Below, one piece after another: positions 1 through 6,488 of a stretch of DNA of 20,120 nucleotides. Position numbers and translations under genes: made by a program. Numbering within the stretch: position 1 is the first letter of the stretch; each line of letters opens with the position of its first letter. Source of the stretch: a virus; the IMG/VR virus record IMGVR_UViG_3300010885_029239, positions 1 through 20,120 of that record. One strand, 5' to 3'. The notes below the pieces were generated by a model. It saw only the letters and a list, made by a program, of their open reading frames with translations. It did no database searches and was not told the DNA's origin.

Positions 1-70
1 ACTCAATGATGGATCGATCTGACATTCCCATAGACAAGGCGTCGACAATCAGTTGGTGTAATTCGCTCAT
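1..70 (-). CDS. Small unknown protein, start only (runs off left edge)
   Basis: Only the first 23 codons lie in the window, reading MSELHQLIVDALSMGMSDRS and onward. The ATG is preceded by a good Shine-Dalgarno sequence (AAGGAG, 7 bases upstream) and by a near-consensus sigma70-type promoter (-35 at 129-124, -10 at 106-101), so expression from here is well supported. The fragment is too short to assign a family. It belongs to the series of small, individually promoted genes at the left end of the window. Confidence 0.7.
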   Translation of the reverse strand, partial: MSELHQLIVDALSMGMSDRSIIE

Positions 71-100
71 CGTTTACTCCTTATTAATTACTATGCCCAT

Positions 101-129
101 AGTATAGCATTTTGGCCTTTTTGAGTCAA
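101..129 (-). promoter_or_regulatory. Sigma70-type (early-like) promoter P1
   Basis: On the minus strand TTGACT (129-124) is separated by exactly 17 bases from TATACT (106-101). A short inverted repeat, CTATG-CC-CATAG at 91-102, abuts the -10 box. The motif GTTGACYCAAAA is shared with the two promoters to its right. It would drive the partial gene at 1-70. Confidence 0.75.
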
Positions 130-135
130 CCAAAA

Positions 136-369
136 TCAAACAGTCACAAATTTCCAAGGATCGCGGTAGTCCTTGGCAATAGCGTCAAAAATAGTCTGTT
201 GTAAATCTGCAACATCTTCATTGCTGACGTAAAAATCAGTGGTAGGATCGTAGTACTGTCCTTCTCGGGGATCGTAGTACAAGACTTGACCATTGGGATA
301 ATGGAACGGACCTTCTAGGCCTTTGCGTGGTTCCCACTTGGTATCGTGCTGGAAAACGGTGTAAGCCAT
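136..369 (-). CDS. Tyr/Asp-rich small protein of unknown function, 77 aa
   Basis: The start is the ATG at 369, reading MAYTVFQHDTKW, because AAAAAGGAG lies 6 bases upstream. The open frame continues to 537, but that extension runs through a promoter and an upstream gene, so it is not coding. The protein carries a repeated YYDP motif (VLYYDPREG, QYYDPTTD). This is mirrored in the DNA as a 12-base direct repeat at 245-256 and 269-280. The C-terminal half looks helical and acidic. It has its own sigma70-type promoter and ends just before the next one. No known family is recognised. Confidence 0.8.
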   Translation of the reverse strand: MAYTVFQHDTKWEPRKGLEGPFHYPNGQVLYYDPREGQYYDPTTDFYVSNEDVADLQQTIFDAIAKDYRDPWKFVTV

Positions 370-399
370 CTTGAACTCCTTTTTAACTACAATACAATG

Positions 400-428
400 A
401 TTATATATTAAATGGATTTTTGGGTCAA
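400..428 (-). promoter_or_regulatory. Sigma70-type (early-like) promoter P2
   Basis: TTGACC (428-423), a 17-base spacer and TATAAT (405-400) lie on the minus strand. The TGA stop codon of the upstream 48-aa gene (427-425) is inside the -35 hexamer, so gene end and promoter are nested. It would drive the 77-aa gene starting at 369. Confidence 0.8.
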
Positions 429-571
429 CCTGGATCTGCACTCTTTTTGTGCTTGGGTTGTCGCTGGTACAAGTCCTTGCGCTCAACACGTTTGGGCTTG
501 AATGGAGTGTCGTGAAAAAACAACACCATGTGGGCACGGGTTTTGCGCGGGATTTGTTGTTTATTCTTCAT
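425..571 (-). CDS. Small, very basic protein of unknown function, 48 aa
   Basis: This frame was read directly from the sequence: MKNKQQIPRKTRAHMVLFFH at the start and PKHKKSADPG at the end, followed by TGA. About a third of its residues are Lys or Arg, which suggests binding to nucleic acid, but no family is recognised. No Shine-Dalgarno sequence is visible. The ATG lies only 10 bases past the -10 box of promoter P3, so the message would be nearly leaderless. The frame is intact between two promoters, one of which overlaps its stop codon, and codon content matches its neighbours. Confidence 0.65.
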   Translation of the reverse strand: MKNKQQIPRKTRAHMVLFFHDTPFKPKRVERKDLYQRQPKHKKSADPG

Positions 572-580
572 AATATAGTA

Positions 581-609
581 ATTATACTATATCGTGAATT
601 TTGGGTCAA
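581..609 (-). promoter_or_regulatory. Sigma70-type (early-like) promoter P3
   Basis: TTGACC (609-604), a 17-base spacer and TATAAT (586-581) lie on the minus strand, immediately after the TAG stop of the 73-aa gene. A perfect inverted repeat (ATATAGTA, 4-base centre, TACTATAT; 573-592) is centred on the -10 box. It could be an operator or a local melting element. Confidence 0.8.
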
Positions 610-831
610 CTAGTGCAGAGTATCGTTGTCCAACTGCTCAGGGTCGCGGATTCCAAACAATTTTAAAATTTTGTAGACATTTTTGGGTTGCTTGAAAGGC
701 AATACATCGGGTAAGAATAACGACTTGAGTTCTCCATCGGGTCCTAGTATAAAGCCATAGTCCTCGTCGCCAATGTCCTGATCATTGTATATGCCATCTT
801 CAACTGCTAATTCTTCGGATAATTTACTCAT
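610..831 (-). CDS. Conserved-looking small acidic protein, 73 aa, unknown function
   Basis: The product begins MSKLSEELAVEDGIYNDQDI. It has an acidic N-terminal third and a hydrophobic and basic C-terminal half (YGFILGPDGELKS, then LPFKQPKNVYKILKLFGI). The ATG overlaps the stop of the upstream HExxH gene as ATGA (831-828), so the two are probably translationally coupled. It is the last gene of the SleB / HExxH / 73-aa unit, and promoter P3 follows its stop directly. No enzymatic motif is visible and no family is claimed. Confidence 0.8.
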   Translation of the reverse strand: MSKLSEELAVEDGIYNDQDIGDEDYGFILGPDGELKSLFLPDVLPFKQPKNVYKILKLFGIRDPEQLDNDTLH

Positions 832-1433
832 GATAGCTCCAGTCGTTTAATATACTTATTCGTTTGTTTTTCTAATTGTAGCATAACTTTACGATCTTGC
901 TTAAAATATCGGCGATACATTCTGTACACTTTTGTTAACACCATATGCCGTTTGTAAACTATCATTTCACTTGCAATGTTAAATGAATAGGCCAGTATTT
1001 CATCTTCACATCCTAGATAATCCTTCATGGTGTCACTGTAGCGTAGAAGTTTGTTTGTGCGATATCCACGGCCAAATTCAAATCCACGTTGGCGACAATA
1101 ATACTGATGCAGGTATTCGTGAGTGATGGTATCTGCAATATGAAAACTCATTTCGTTCCAATCATAGTCTTTGAAAGACACACGACGACATCTTGGACTG
1201 AACATCAAGCCGATTGAGATACAGGGTTTATTGTCTTCATCGTCGCCAGGATTGTACGTGCCCTGGATGTGGAAGTTTTTGTTAACTACTATGTCATCCC
1301 GACCGCAGGTGAATCGTAACTGTGGGTCACGAAACTGCATACGTAATAGGTGTGTGAATTGCCTGGGAGTAAAAGTCTTGCCACGGTGTCTGACAGCAAG
1401 ACTTTTCATACGCTCAAAAACTTGAAAAAACAT
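828..1433 (-). CDS. Putative zinc metalloprotease-like protein with HExxH motif, 201 aa
   Basis: Residues 104-111 read THEYLHQY, a clear HExxH zinc-binding signature (H105, E106, H109). An acidic stretch, GCEDEILAYS near residues 141-150, could supply the third zinc ligand as in gluzincin or SprT-like proteins. The C-terminus is strongly basic. The ATG overlaps the SleB stop (TAATG), so it sits in the same transcript. Upstream Shine-Dalgarno signal is poor, and an internal ATG at residue 9 is a possible alternative start. The substrate is unknown: it could process phage or host proteins, or assist lysis. The motif is seen directly, while protease activity is inference. Confidence 0.8.
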   Translation of the reverse strand: MFFQVFERMKSLAVRHRGKTFTPRQFTHLLRMQFRDPQLRFTCGRDDIVVNKNFHIQGTYNPGDDEDNKPCISIGLMFSPRCRRVSFKDYDWNEMSFHIADTITHEYLHQYYCRQRGFEFGRGYRTNKLLRYSDTMKDYLGCEDEILAYSFNIASEMIVYKRHMVLTKVYRMYRRYFKQDRKVMLQLEKQTNKYIKRLELS

Positions 1434-2119
1434 TAACTTTTATTTGTTTCCGAATAAAACAGATGTCCGCCTATGCGAGCCACGTACCGCTTGGTTTTAG
1501 ACCACGGTGGGCGAACAGACGTGTTATGGAAGTACAATGCATCTCCATACTTGTCTTGCCAGTGAACATAGTCACCCTTGAGTATCTGTTCAGCCACCTG
1601 TTGACTTTCAGCCCAACGTTGATTGGTTGATTTTGGATGTCGCACAAACATACATTTCCAACTGAACTGACAAACCGGAACCTGATCCATTTTGATTTCA
1701 GTTACTGTACGTGTTTCCGGTTTACCAAACCAACCTGTACTGACTACTTCTACTCGTTTGACAGCACGTTCACGAACCATGACTGTGCGTTGTTCCACCA
1801 CTGAGCAAATTGATCGACCAAACCGGCCATCGCGAACACGATTAATGGTTACCATGGCCACTGCCACTTTGCCCTCTTCTGGCTCACTGCCAGCTTCGTA
1901 ATAGATATTCTTTGCAAGGCATTCTACGTCCTTGCTTGATATGTTGATGTCTACTATGGGTTTCATAACAACATCTACCAATATGTCCAAGCGGTCCTTT
2001 GCTTGCGATGCAACAGTATCAAAAAATGATACTTGTGTTACTTGTACTTCTTCTGCATGACCGGGTGCCATTACGGTCAGGGCGATTATTGATGCGACGA
2101 TTGAAATCATCTTTTTCAT
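1433..2119 (-). CDS. SleB-type cell wall hydrolase, exported, 228 aa
   Basis: This protein matches the SleB / Hydrolase_2 peptidoglycan hydrolase family. The core begins around residue 66 with ECLAKNIYYEAGSEPEEG, where E75 is the expected catalytic glutamate. It ends with ALYFHNTSVRPPW and GGHLFYSE. Residues 1-22 form a signal peptide with a basic start, a hydrophobic run and probable cleavage after GHA, so it would act in the periplasm without needing a holin. An insertion of about 36 residues (about 111-146, rich in Arg, Val and Thr) splits the usual core between SVVEQ and VCQFSW. The start is supported by a strong Shine-Dalgarno sequence (AAAGGAGG) and by a sigma70-type promoter 5' of a structured leader. 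Confidence 0.9.
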   Translation of the reverse strand: MKKMISIVASIIALTVMAPGHAEEVQVTQVSFFDTVASQAKDRLDILVDVVMKPIVDINISSKDVECLAKNIYYEAGSEPEEGKVAVAMVTINRVRDGRFGRSICSVVEQRTVMVRERAVKRVEVVSTGWFGKPETRTVTEIKMDQVPVCQFSWKCMFVRHPKSTNQRWAESQQVAEQILKGDYVHWQDKYGDALYFHNTSVRPPWSKTKRYVARIGGHLFYSETNKS

Positions 2120-2182
2120 ACTTCGTCCTCCTTTAGAGTTACACCTTTTTCGAGGTGTTAGATATTTACGGCCATATCTATG
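2120..2182 (-). promoter_or_regulatory. Structured 5' leader of the SleB gene
   Basis: The leader contains two tandem inverted repeats on the minus strand. The first is AGATAT, an 8-base loop and ATATCT (2179-2160). The second is ACACCT, a 6-base loop and AGGTGT near 2157-2140. The Shine-Dalgarno sequence follows directly. Neither is followed by a U-run, so they look more like control or stability elements than terminators. No known riboswitch class is recognised. Confidence 0.4.
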
Positions 2183-2187
2183 TCATT

Positions 2188-2216
2188 ATAATACTATATA
2201 AGTCTGTGAAAGTCAA
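2188..2216 (-). promoter_or_regulatory. Sigma70-type promoter P4, upstream of the SleB gene
   Basis: TTGACT (2216-2211), a 17-base spacer and TATTAT (2193-2188) lie on the minus strand. A TATAAT (2190-2185) overlaps with a longer, 20-base spacing. It would drive SleB, the HExxH gene and the 73-aa gene. Confidence 0.7.
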
Positions 2217-2256
2217 GGTAAGTAGCGTTTCTGAGCAAAAAGCTACCAATATAACC

Positions 2257-4107
2257 CTACTTATTCTGTGATAAGTATGTAGTTAATGGTATACCTTGGG
2301 TGCTGGCCTGTGCCAATGCCTGTCTTGGATTTGGATCATTTGTTGCAGTAGATTGACTATTTGTTGATTCGGCAATGACTGCACGAATAGTATCTCCATA
2401 CGCATCATTGGTGATCAGCTTGCCAATAATTTGATTTGCTCCAAGTCCCGATGAATCTGGACTACCATACTGACCAATGCCCGAGCCAAATGACAACAAC
2501 ATAGTAGTGCCGCTGCCACTGGTAAATTTAATACCGGCTCTGGATAAATTTCCAACTTCAGAAGTTATACTGTTAAGCATTTTGTAATATGCTGTTTGAG
2601 CATTGATAAATGCCGAGTTGGCAGTAATTGAATTTAAGTTGGCAACAACCTTGCCAACGTTTGCTGTTACATACGAGGTAGTTACATTACCATATGTGGT
2701 TGATGTTGCCCCGGTGTCTGGGTCGGTGGTAGTTGTGCCAGTTGCCCAATAATCACGGTATGTGTCCATGATCGACTTGTCCAATGCCTGCATTGCCGGT
2801 GTAATTGTGCCAGCAAACAAGTTGTAATTTGCGTTGACTGTGGTGAGACAATCCACATATGGTATACCGGCAACTGCGCCCAAATAATCTGACATGACTG
2901 GATTGCCAAACGGCCCATTGCCAGACCCAACCTGTGCAATTAATGTGCTGGCAGTTCCAGGATTTAATACCGGGGTGCTTGCTGTGGTAGTGGTGTGCAA
3001 CAAGGTTGGAACTGATACCGACAGCAGATACTCTGAGATGCTGTTCCAGCTGTTAAAAGTCTGCGGTTGTTTGCTGAGTCGACTGTTTAGGTATCCGCTA
3101 AAATCAGCAAATGTGGCTACATTGTATTTTGCCAATTGGGTCACATTAACCGATCCAACTACTTTATTAAAATTGATGTAATCTGCCAATGTTACCAAAC
3201 TATTGTTTTTATTAGCAAATCCTGTGGCTGATACAATTGAGGCCAAATCACTGCCGGTTATGGTAGCATAAATTGCCCGGAGTATTTCAGGACTGTTTCC
3301 TGTGGCTGTGGTAGTTTCTATAATATTGTCCACTGTGGGCAATGTAATTTGCCCAATAAACGATGAATGTGTTATTTCGCTGTCGCCCGGATAACTGATA
3401 GTTCCAGTCAGTGGCGGCTGTGTGATATCTATGGTGTTTAGCCCAACAGCTTCTAGTTTATTTTTTAAATTACCGTAACTGCCAAGACCTTGATTCAATA
3501 AGTTTTGACCAAACACATACGGATCTGCAATTAAATTAATATTGGTTGCATCATACATTGTGCCCCAACCAGCAACTATTGATCCAATCAAAGCGGCTTC
3601 GCTACCAACACCACCAGTTAACAAATCTGTAATTCCTGTATATCCAACTCCGCAATCGCCATAGGTTTTTCCAGACAACATACCCAACGAGCCAACTGTG
3701 TCTAGTGATCCGCTTGCACTTCCATAACATAAGCCAAAGCCGCTAGCAAACCCAGCTAGGCCATTTCTAAAAGGATAATTTGCCTGACTTTGTATAGTGC
3801 CAGTTGCATTTGCTAGTCCTTCACTGGCGTAGTATGATACACTACCACTGCAAGCAGGTGTGATATTAGAAGGATATGTGTTTAATAAAAAGTGCCCGAC
3901 AGAGGCACTGTTTATGTTGTTCAACAACGGAACAATAACATTGGCCACGTTGCCATCAGTTGTTGCGTTATTGTATACGTTGGCCAACAGCGTTAATGGT
4001 GTATGATTTTGATAAATTGAAATTGCCGATGCCAGATCCGGACTGGCAGCTAGTCCGTGTCCGTTGACGATGGTGGCAGTGGCATTTAGTGTTGCGGCCG
4101 ATGCCAT
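2257..4107 (-). CDS. Probable virion (tail/baseplate) structural protein, 616 aa
   Basis: The product starts MASAATLNATATIVNGHGLA at the ATG that overlaps the PAAR gene stop (TAATG at 4109-4105), with AAGGG upstream. A longer frame reaching 4164 would run into the PAAR gene and is rejected. Composition is typical of phage tail or baseplate proteins: rich in Ser, Thr, Asn, Ala and Gly, with many short strand-forming segments and no catalytic motif. It has no signal peptide or membrane segment. Coupling to a PAAR spike-tip gene suggests that the two work in the same structure, such as the central spike or baseplate. The exact family is not recognised. Confidence 0.8.
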   Translation of the reverse strand: MASAATLNATATIVNGHGLAASPDLASAISIYQNHTPLTLLANVYNNATTDGNVANVIVPLLNNINSASVGHFLLNTYPSNITPACSGSVSYYASEGLANATGTIQSQANYPFRNGLAGFASGFGLCYGSASGSLDTVGSLGMLSGKTYGDCGVGYTGITDLLTGGVGSEAALIGSIVAGWGTMYDATNINLIADPYVFGQNLLNQGLGSYGNLKNKLEAVGLNTIDITQPPLTGTISYPGDSEITHSSFIGQITLPTVDNIIETTTATGNSPEILRAIYATITGSDLASIVSATGFANKNNSLVTLADYINFNKVVGSVNVTQLAKYNVATFADFSGYLNSRLSKQPQTFNSWNSISEYLLSVSVPTLLHTTTTASTPVLNPGTASTLIAQVGSGNGPFGNPVMSDYLGAVAGIPYVDCLTTVNANYNLFAGTITPAMQALDKSIMDTYRDYWATGTTTTDPDTGATSTTYGNVTTSYVTANVGKVVANLNSITANSAFINAQTAYYKMLNSITSEVGNLSRAGIKFTSGSGTTMLLSFGSGIGQYGSPDSSGLGANQIIGKLITNDAYGDTIRAVIAESTNSQSTATNDPNPRQALAQASTQGIPLTTYLSQNK

Positions 4108-4478
4108 TATATACCCTTGGTCAGTGTGCGTTTGGCACGAGGAACTTGTAGCCAATGTCCGCAACTACATAGACTACCCAGCGGGCCTGCTACTGCCATT
4201 GGTCGACCATTGACCAGTATAGTAGGAGCGCCTTCAACAATGACTGCTGAACCGCACATGGGGTTGAATCCCGGCAACTTGGGATTGGTAAAATTACCGT
4301 GTGGACTTACAGGATCTCCCACTTTAGCAACTGGCAAATATTCACAAACAACTGTGGCGGCTGTGGCCATAACGAACCCTGGGCCTGCCGGCGCAAGGGC
4401 ATTGGCACCTTCTACTCCGGTTCCCGGGGTTATGTCAGTTGACGTGGCAACTGTTGCTACTAAATTTGGGCCTGGCAT
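4107..4478 (-). CDS. PAAR-domain spike-tip protein, 123 aa
   Basis: The sequence fits the PAAR family, which caps the central spike of contractile tails and type VI secretion systems. Characteristic segments are AKVGDPVSPHG (residues 51-61), SAVIVEGAPTILVNGRPMA (77-95) and a Cys/His cluster near the end (C104, C106, H108). With H60 and C75 these could bind the tip metal ion. Residues 1-40 are a Gly/Ala/Pro-rich extension. Its stop overlaps the start of the 616-aa virion protein gene. No good Shine-Dalgarno sequence precedes the ATG, which lies just after the stop of the preceding gene. A late-promoter-like TATAAATAC lies about 125 bases upstream. Confidence 0.85.
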   Translation of the reverse strand: MPGPNLVATVATSTDITPGTGVEGANALAPAGPGFVMATAATVVCEYLPVAKVGDPVSPHGNFTNPKLPGFNPMCGSAVIVEGAPTILVNGRPMAVAGPLGSLCSCGHWLQVPRAKRTLTKGI

Positions 4479-4480
4479 TT

Positions 4481-4789
4481 TTACGTAATTATTCCACTCT
4501 TAGCTGGCTGAATACCTGTTGTAGTACGGATATAGTGATTTTCGATATCTTGTATTACAGGACCGTGCATAATAATATGCTCAGATTTCAGCGTTACATT
4601 AGTATTTATATCTGCAGAAATCAGGCTTTGCATCAGACCTAGGCCTTGCTGGCTAGGAATAACAGTACAGGGACGATTTACTTCAAATCCTTCTGCGGTC
4701 TGTTTTACAATTTTGGCAACAATTTCGTCGCCTGTTACAACCTTGAAGCATACAATGTCACCTTCTTGGTAACCTTTATTGATTAACAT
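4481..4789 (-). CDS. Small beta-rich protein, possibly Sm-like fold, 102 aa
   Basis: Residues 7-28 (YQEGDIVCFKVVTGDEIVAK and onward) resemble the first strands of Sm/LSm-type small barrels, where a G-(D/E)-E-I turn joins two strands. This is a weak pattern match, not a firm assignment. The rest is EGFEVNRPCTVIPS, a glycine-rich turn and HIIMHGPVIQDIENHYI. The start has a clear Shine-Dalgarno sequence (AAAGGA). It lies between the glutaredoxin / 102-aa pair and the PAAR gene, and its body contains a late-promoter-like site. Function unknown. Confidence 0.75.
   Translation of the reverse strand: MLINKGYQEGDIVCFKVVTGDEIVAKIVKQTAEGFEVNRPCTVIPSQQGLGLMQSLISADINTNVTLKSEHIIMHGPVIQDIENHYIRTTTGIQPAKSGIIT
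4603..4610 (-). promoter_or_regulatory. T4-type late promoter candidate (TATAAATA) upstream of PAAR
   Basis: TATAAATA on the minus strand (4610-4603) continues as CTAAT, close to the T4 late consensus TATAAATACTATT. It lies inside the small beta-rich gene, about 125 bases before the PAAR start, so it may serve the PAAR and 616-aa virion genes. The location in coding sequence makes chance occurrence possible. Confidence 0.4.
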
Positions 4790-4798
4790 AATTTTCCT

Positions 4799-5107
4799 TT
4801 AAATTTTTGCGCCCGGTAATAGGTGCGGTAGTGGTACATCAGGTAATGCGGATATATCTAAAGCAAGTATGGCATCTGCCCCACTTGCTATAAATTCATA
4901 ATTATCAAATAGCTTGGGCCAATTGGTATCAGCAGGATCTGGTAAATTACAAAAACATCCATTCCATCTTGGATCTACGTCGGCATGATCATACTCGTCC
5001 CTATGGGAATCAACATGAAAATGTTCAAAATGACGCCCAGAGTTACGAATATGGGATTCTACTTCATCGTTTCTTTCACTAGATTCTTGATAGAACAGTT
5101 GAAGCAT
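4799..5107 (-). CDS. His/Asp-rich protein of unknown function, 102 aa
   Basis: The product starts MLQLFYQESSERNDEVESHI. Its most striking part is residues about 26-45, HFEHFHVDSHRDEYDHADVD, which has five His and many Asp/Glu, followed by GCFCNLPDP with a C-x-C pair. This composition suggests metal binding, but no known motif is matched. The ATG abuts the glutaredoxin stop (TAAATG), so the two genes are probably co-translated and may share a redox or metal context. No signal peptide or membrane segment is visible. Confidence 0.7.
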   Translation of the reverse strand: MLQLFYQESSERNDEVESHIRNSGRHFEHFHVDSHRDEYDHADVDPRWNGCFCNLPDPADTNWPKLFDNYEFIASGADAILALDISALPDVPLPHLLPGAKI

Positions 5108-5350
5108 TTATACCAATGTGGACCAGAATTCCTCGCCTTGTTTTTTCAAGCCTTGGAATCCGCCCTCTACTAATAATTTACCATCTTTATAGATCTGCGG
5201 AACAGTTCTATGCCCTTCACCTACAACAAATTCACGAGCTTCTGTGCTTTCGTCAATTTTTATTTCTTCAAATTCAACGCCTTTTAGTTGTAGCAGACTT
5301 TTTGCTTGAACGCAAAAAGGGCAGTTGTTCTTTGAGTATACTGTAATCAT
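5108..5350 (-). CDS. Glutaredoxin, 80 aa
   Basis: This is a dithiol glutaredoxin of ordinary length. It starts MITVYSKNNCPFC with the CPFC active site (C10, C13). It contains TVPQIY with the cis-proline that contacts substrate, and then GGFQGL, part of the glutathione-binding region. In T4-like phages glutaredoxin-type proteins reduce the phage ribonucleotide reductase, and its position directly after nrdB fits this. The ATG overlaps the nrdB stop as TAATG, with AAAGGA about 11 bases upstream. Confidence 0.93.
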   Translation of the reverse strand: MITVYSKNNCPFCVQAKSLLQLKGVEFEEIKIDESTEAREFVVGEGHRTVPQIYKDGKLLVEGGFQGLKKQGEEFWSTLV

Positions 5351-6477
5351 TATAATCTAAATCCTTTGAATGTGTTGTTATCAACGTCTTGTTTTGTACC
5401 ACCAATGACGTAAGTGGTAATTTCTGTTTCTTGTGGTGCCACTTGTACTTCGGCGCCGGCAATCCATTTGGCTGTCCACGGTAGCGGATTGCTTGATCCT
5501 GGCTTCATGCCACAATCTAATCCCACTGCTGTCATACGTTTGCAAGTTAACCAATCAACATACTGACTTAACAATACTTCGTTGAGACCAATCATTGATC
5601 CGTCTTTGAACAGATACTTGGCCCATGATTTTTCCTGAGCGGCAGCGGCCAAGAACATCTTTTCACATTCGGCCTTGGTTTCAATCTTTAGTACAGCATA
5701 GTCCGGGTCGTCCTGTGGTAGCAACTTTAATAAAGTCTGAGTTGATCCCAAATGTATATTTTCATCACGTGCAATCAGTTTGATAATCTTGGCATTGCCT
5801 TCCATCTTTTTAAGTTCAGCAAATGCCCATGAGCAAGCAAAACTCACATAGAAGCGAATACCTTCCAAGGCGTTTACAGAGTTCAAGCACAACCATAGCT
5901 TGCGCTTTAGGTCGTACATGTCCACTACAATTTCTCGACCATTGACTGTGTGTGTTCCCACACCCAGCATACGATACCAGCCGCTGGCTTCAATCAAGTC
6001 ATCGTAGTATCGGCTAATGTCCCGAGCACAGGCAACAATTTCATCCAGCTCCATCAGTTCATCAAAAATTTCGCTGGGGTTGGCGTACACGTTGCGGATA
6101 ATGTGTGTGTAACTACGACTATGGATAGTTTCATTAAATGCCCATGTTTCAATCCAGGTTTCCAATTCAGGAATGGTGGCCAAGGGCAAGAAAGCCAAGT
6201 TGGGACTGCGACCTTGTACCGAATCCAGCAAGATCTGACGCTTTAGATTACTGGTAAAGATATGTTTTTCAAAGTCAGTTAATTCTTTGAAGTCCTTGGC
6301 ATCACGTAACACATCCACTTCTTCTGGGCGCCAAAAGAATCCCAACTGCTTGTCTGTGAGTTTGTCAAACTGACGATACTTCAATACATCATAACGCTGA
6401 ATTGCCGGTGTACCATTGGTGTCTAAAAAAGCTAGCGATTTGGTGTGTTCTGTTTTTTTAATATTAAATACGCTCAT
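5350..6477 (-). CDS. nrdB: Class Ia ribonucleotide reductase, beta subunit
   Basis: This protein houses the diiron-tyrosyl radical cofactor that starts ribonucleotide reduction in partnership with NrdA. From the ATG at 6477 it has 375 residues, the usual length. D85, E116, H119 and the radical tyrosine Y123 lie in LLDSVQGRSPN and ETIHSRSYTHI. The second set of ligands is in FAELKKMEGNAK and ARDENIHLG. All expected metal ligands and the tyrosine are present. The start was chosen because AAGGAA lies upstream; an in-frame ATG eight codons earlier lies close to the nrdA stop and lacks such a site. It lies 11 bases after nrdA and overlaps glutaredoxin. Confidence 0.96.
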   Translation of the reverse strand: MSVFNIKKTEHTKSLAFLDTNGTPAIQRYDVLKYRQFDKLTDKQLGFFWRPEEVDVLRDAKDFKELTDFEKHIFTSNLKRQILLDSVQGRSPNLAFLPLATIPELETWIETWAFNETIHSRSYTHIIRNVYANPSEIFDELMELDEIVACARDISRYYDDLIEASGWYRMLGVGTHTVNGREIVVDMYDLKRKLWLCLNSVNALEGIRFYVSFACSWAFAELKKMEGNAKIIKLIARDENIHLGSTQTLLKLLPQDDPDYAVLKIETKAECEKMFLAAAAQEKSWAKYLFKDGSMIGLNEVLLSQYVDWLTCKRMTAVGLDCGMKPGSSNPLPWTAKWIAGAEVQVAPQETEITTYVIGGTKQDVDNNTFKGFRL

Positions 6478-6488
6478 TTGTTTTTTCC

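Noticed and set aside
370-537. N-terminal extension of the 77-aa gene to 537
   Set aside because: It would run through promoter P2 and the 48-aa gene; the internal ATG at 369 has a strong Shine-Dalgarno sequence.
2221-2256. Possible terminator after the 616-aa gene
   Set aside because: GTAGC and GCTAC can pair around an imperfect stem, but no T-run follows on the minus strand, so evidence is too weak.
2682-2939. 85-aa second frame inside the 616-aa gene on the same strand
   Set aside because: It is a frame shadow of the larger gene, lacks a ribosome binding site and has an unnatural His/Gln-rich composition.
4117-4488. 123-aa open frame on the plus strand opposite PAAR
   Set aside because: It mirrors the PAAR gene almost exactly, and the PAAR motifs on the minus strand explain the sequence.
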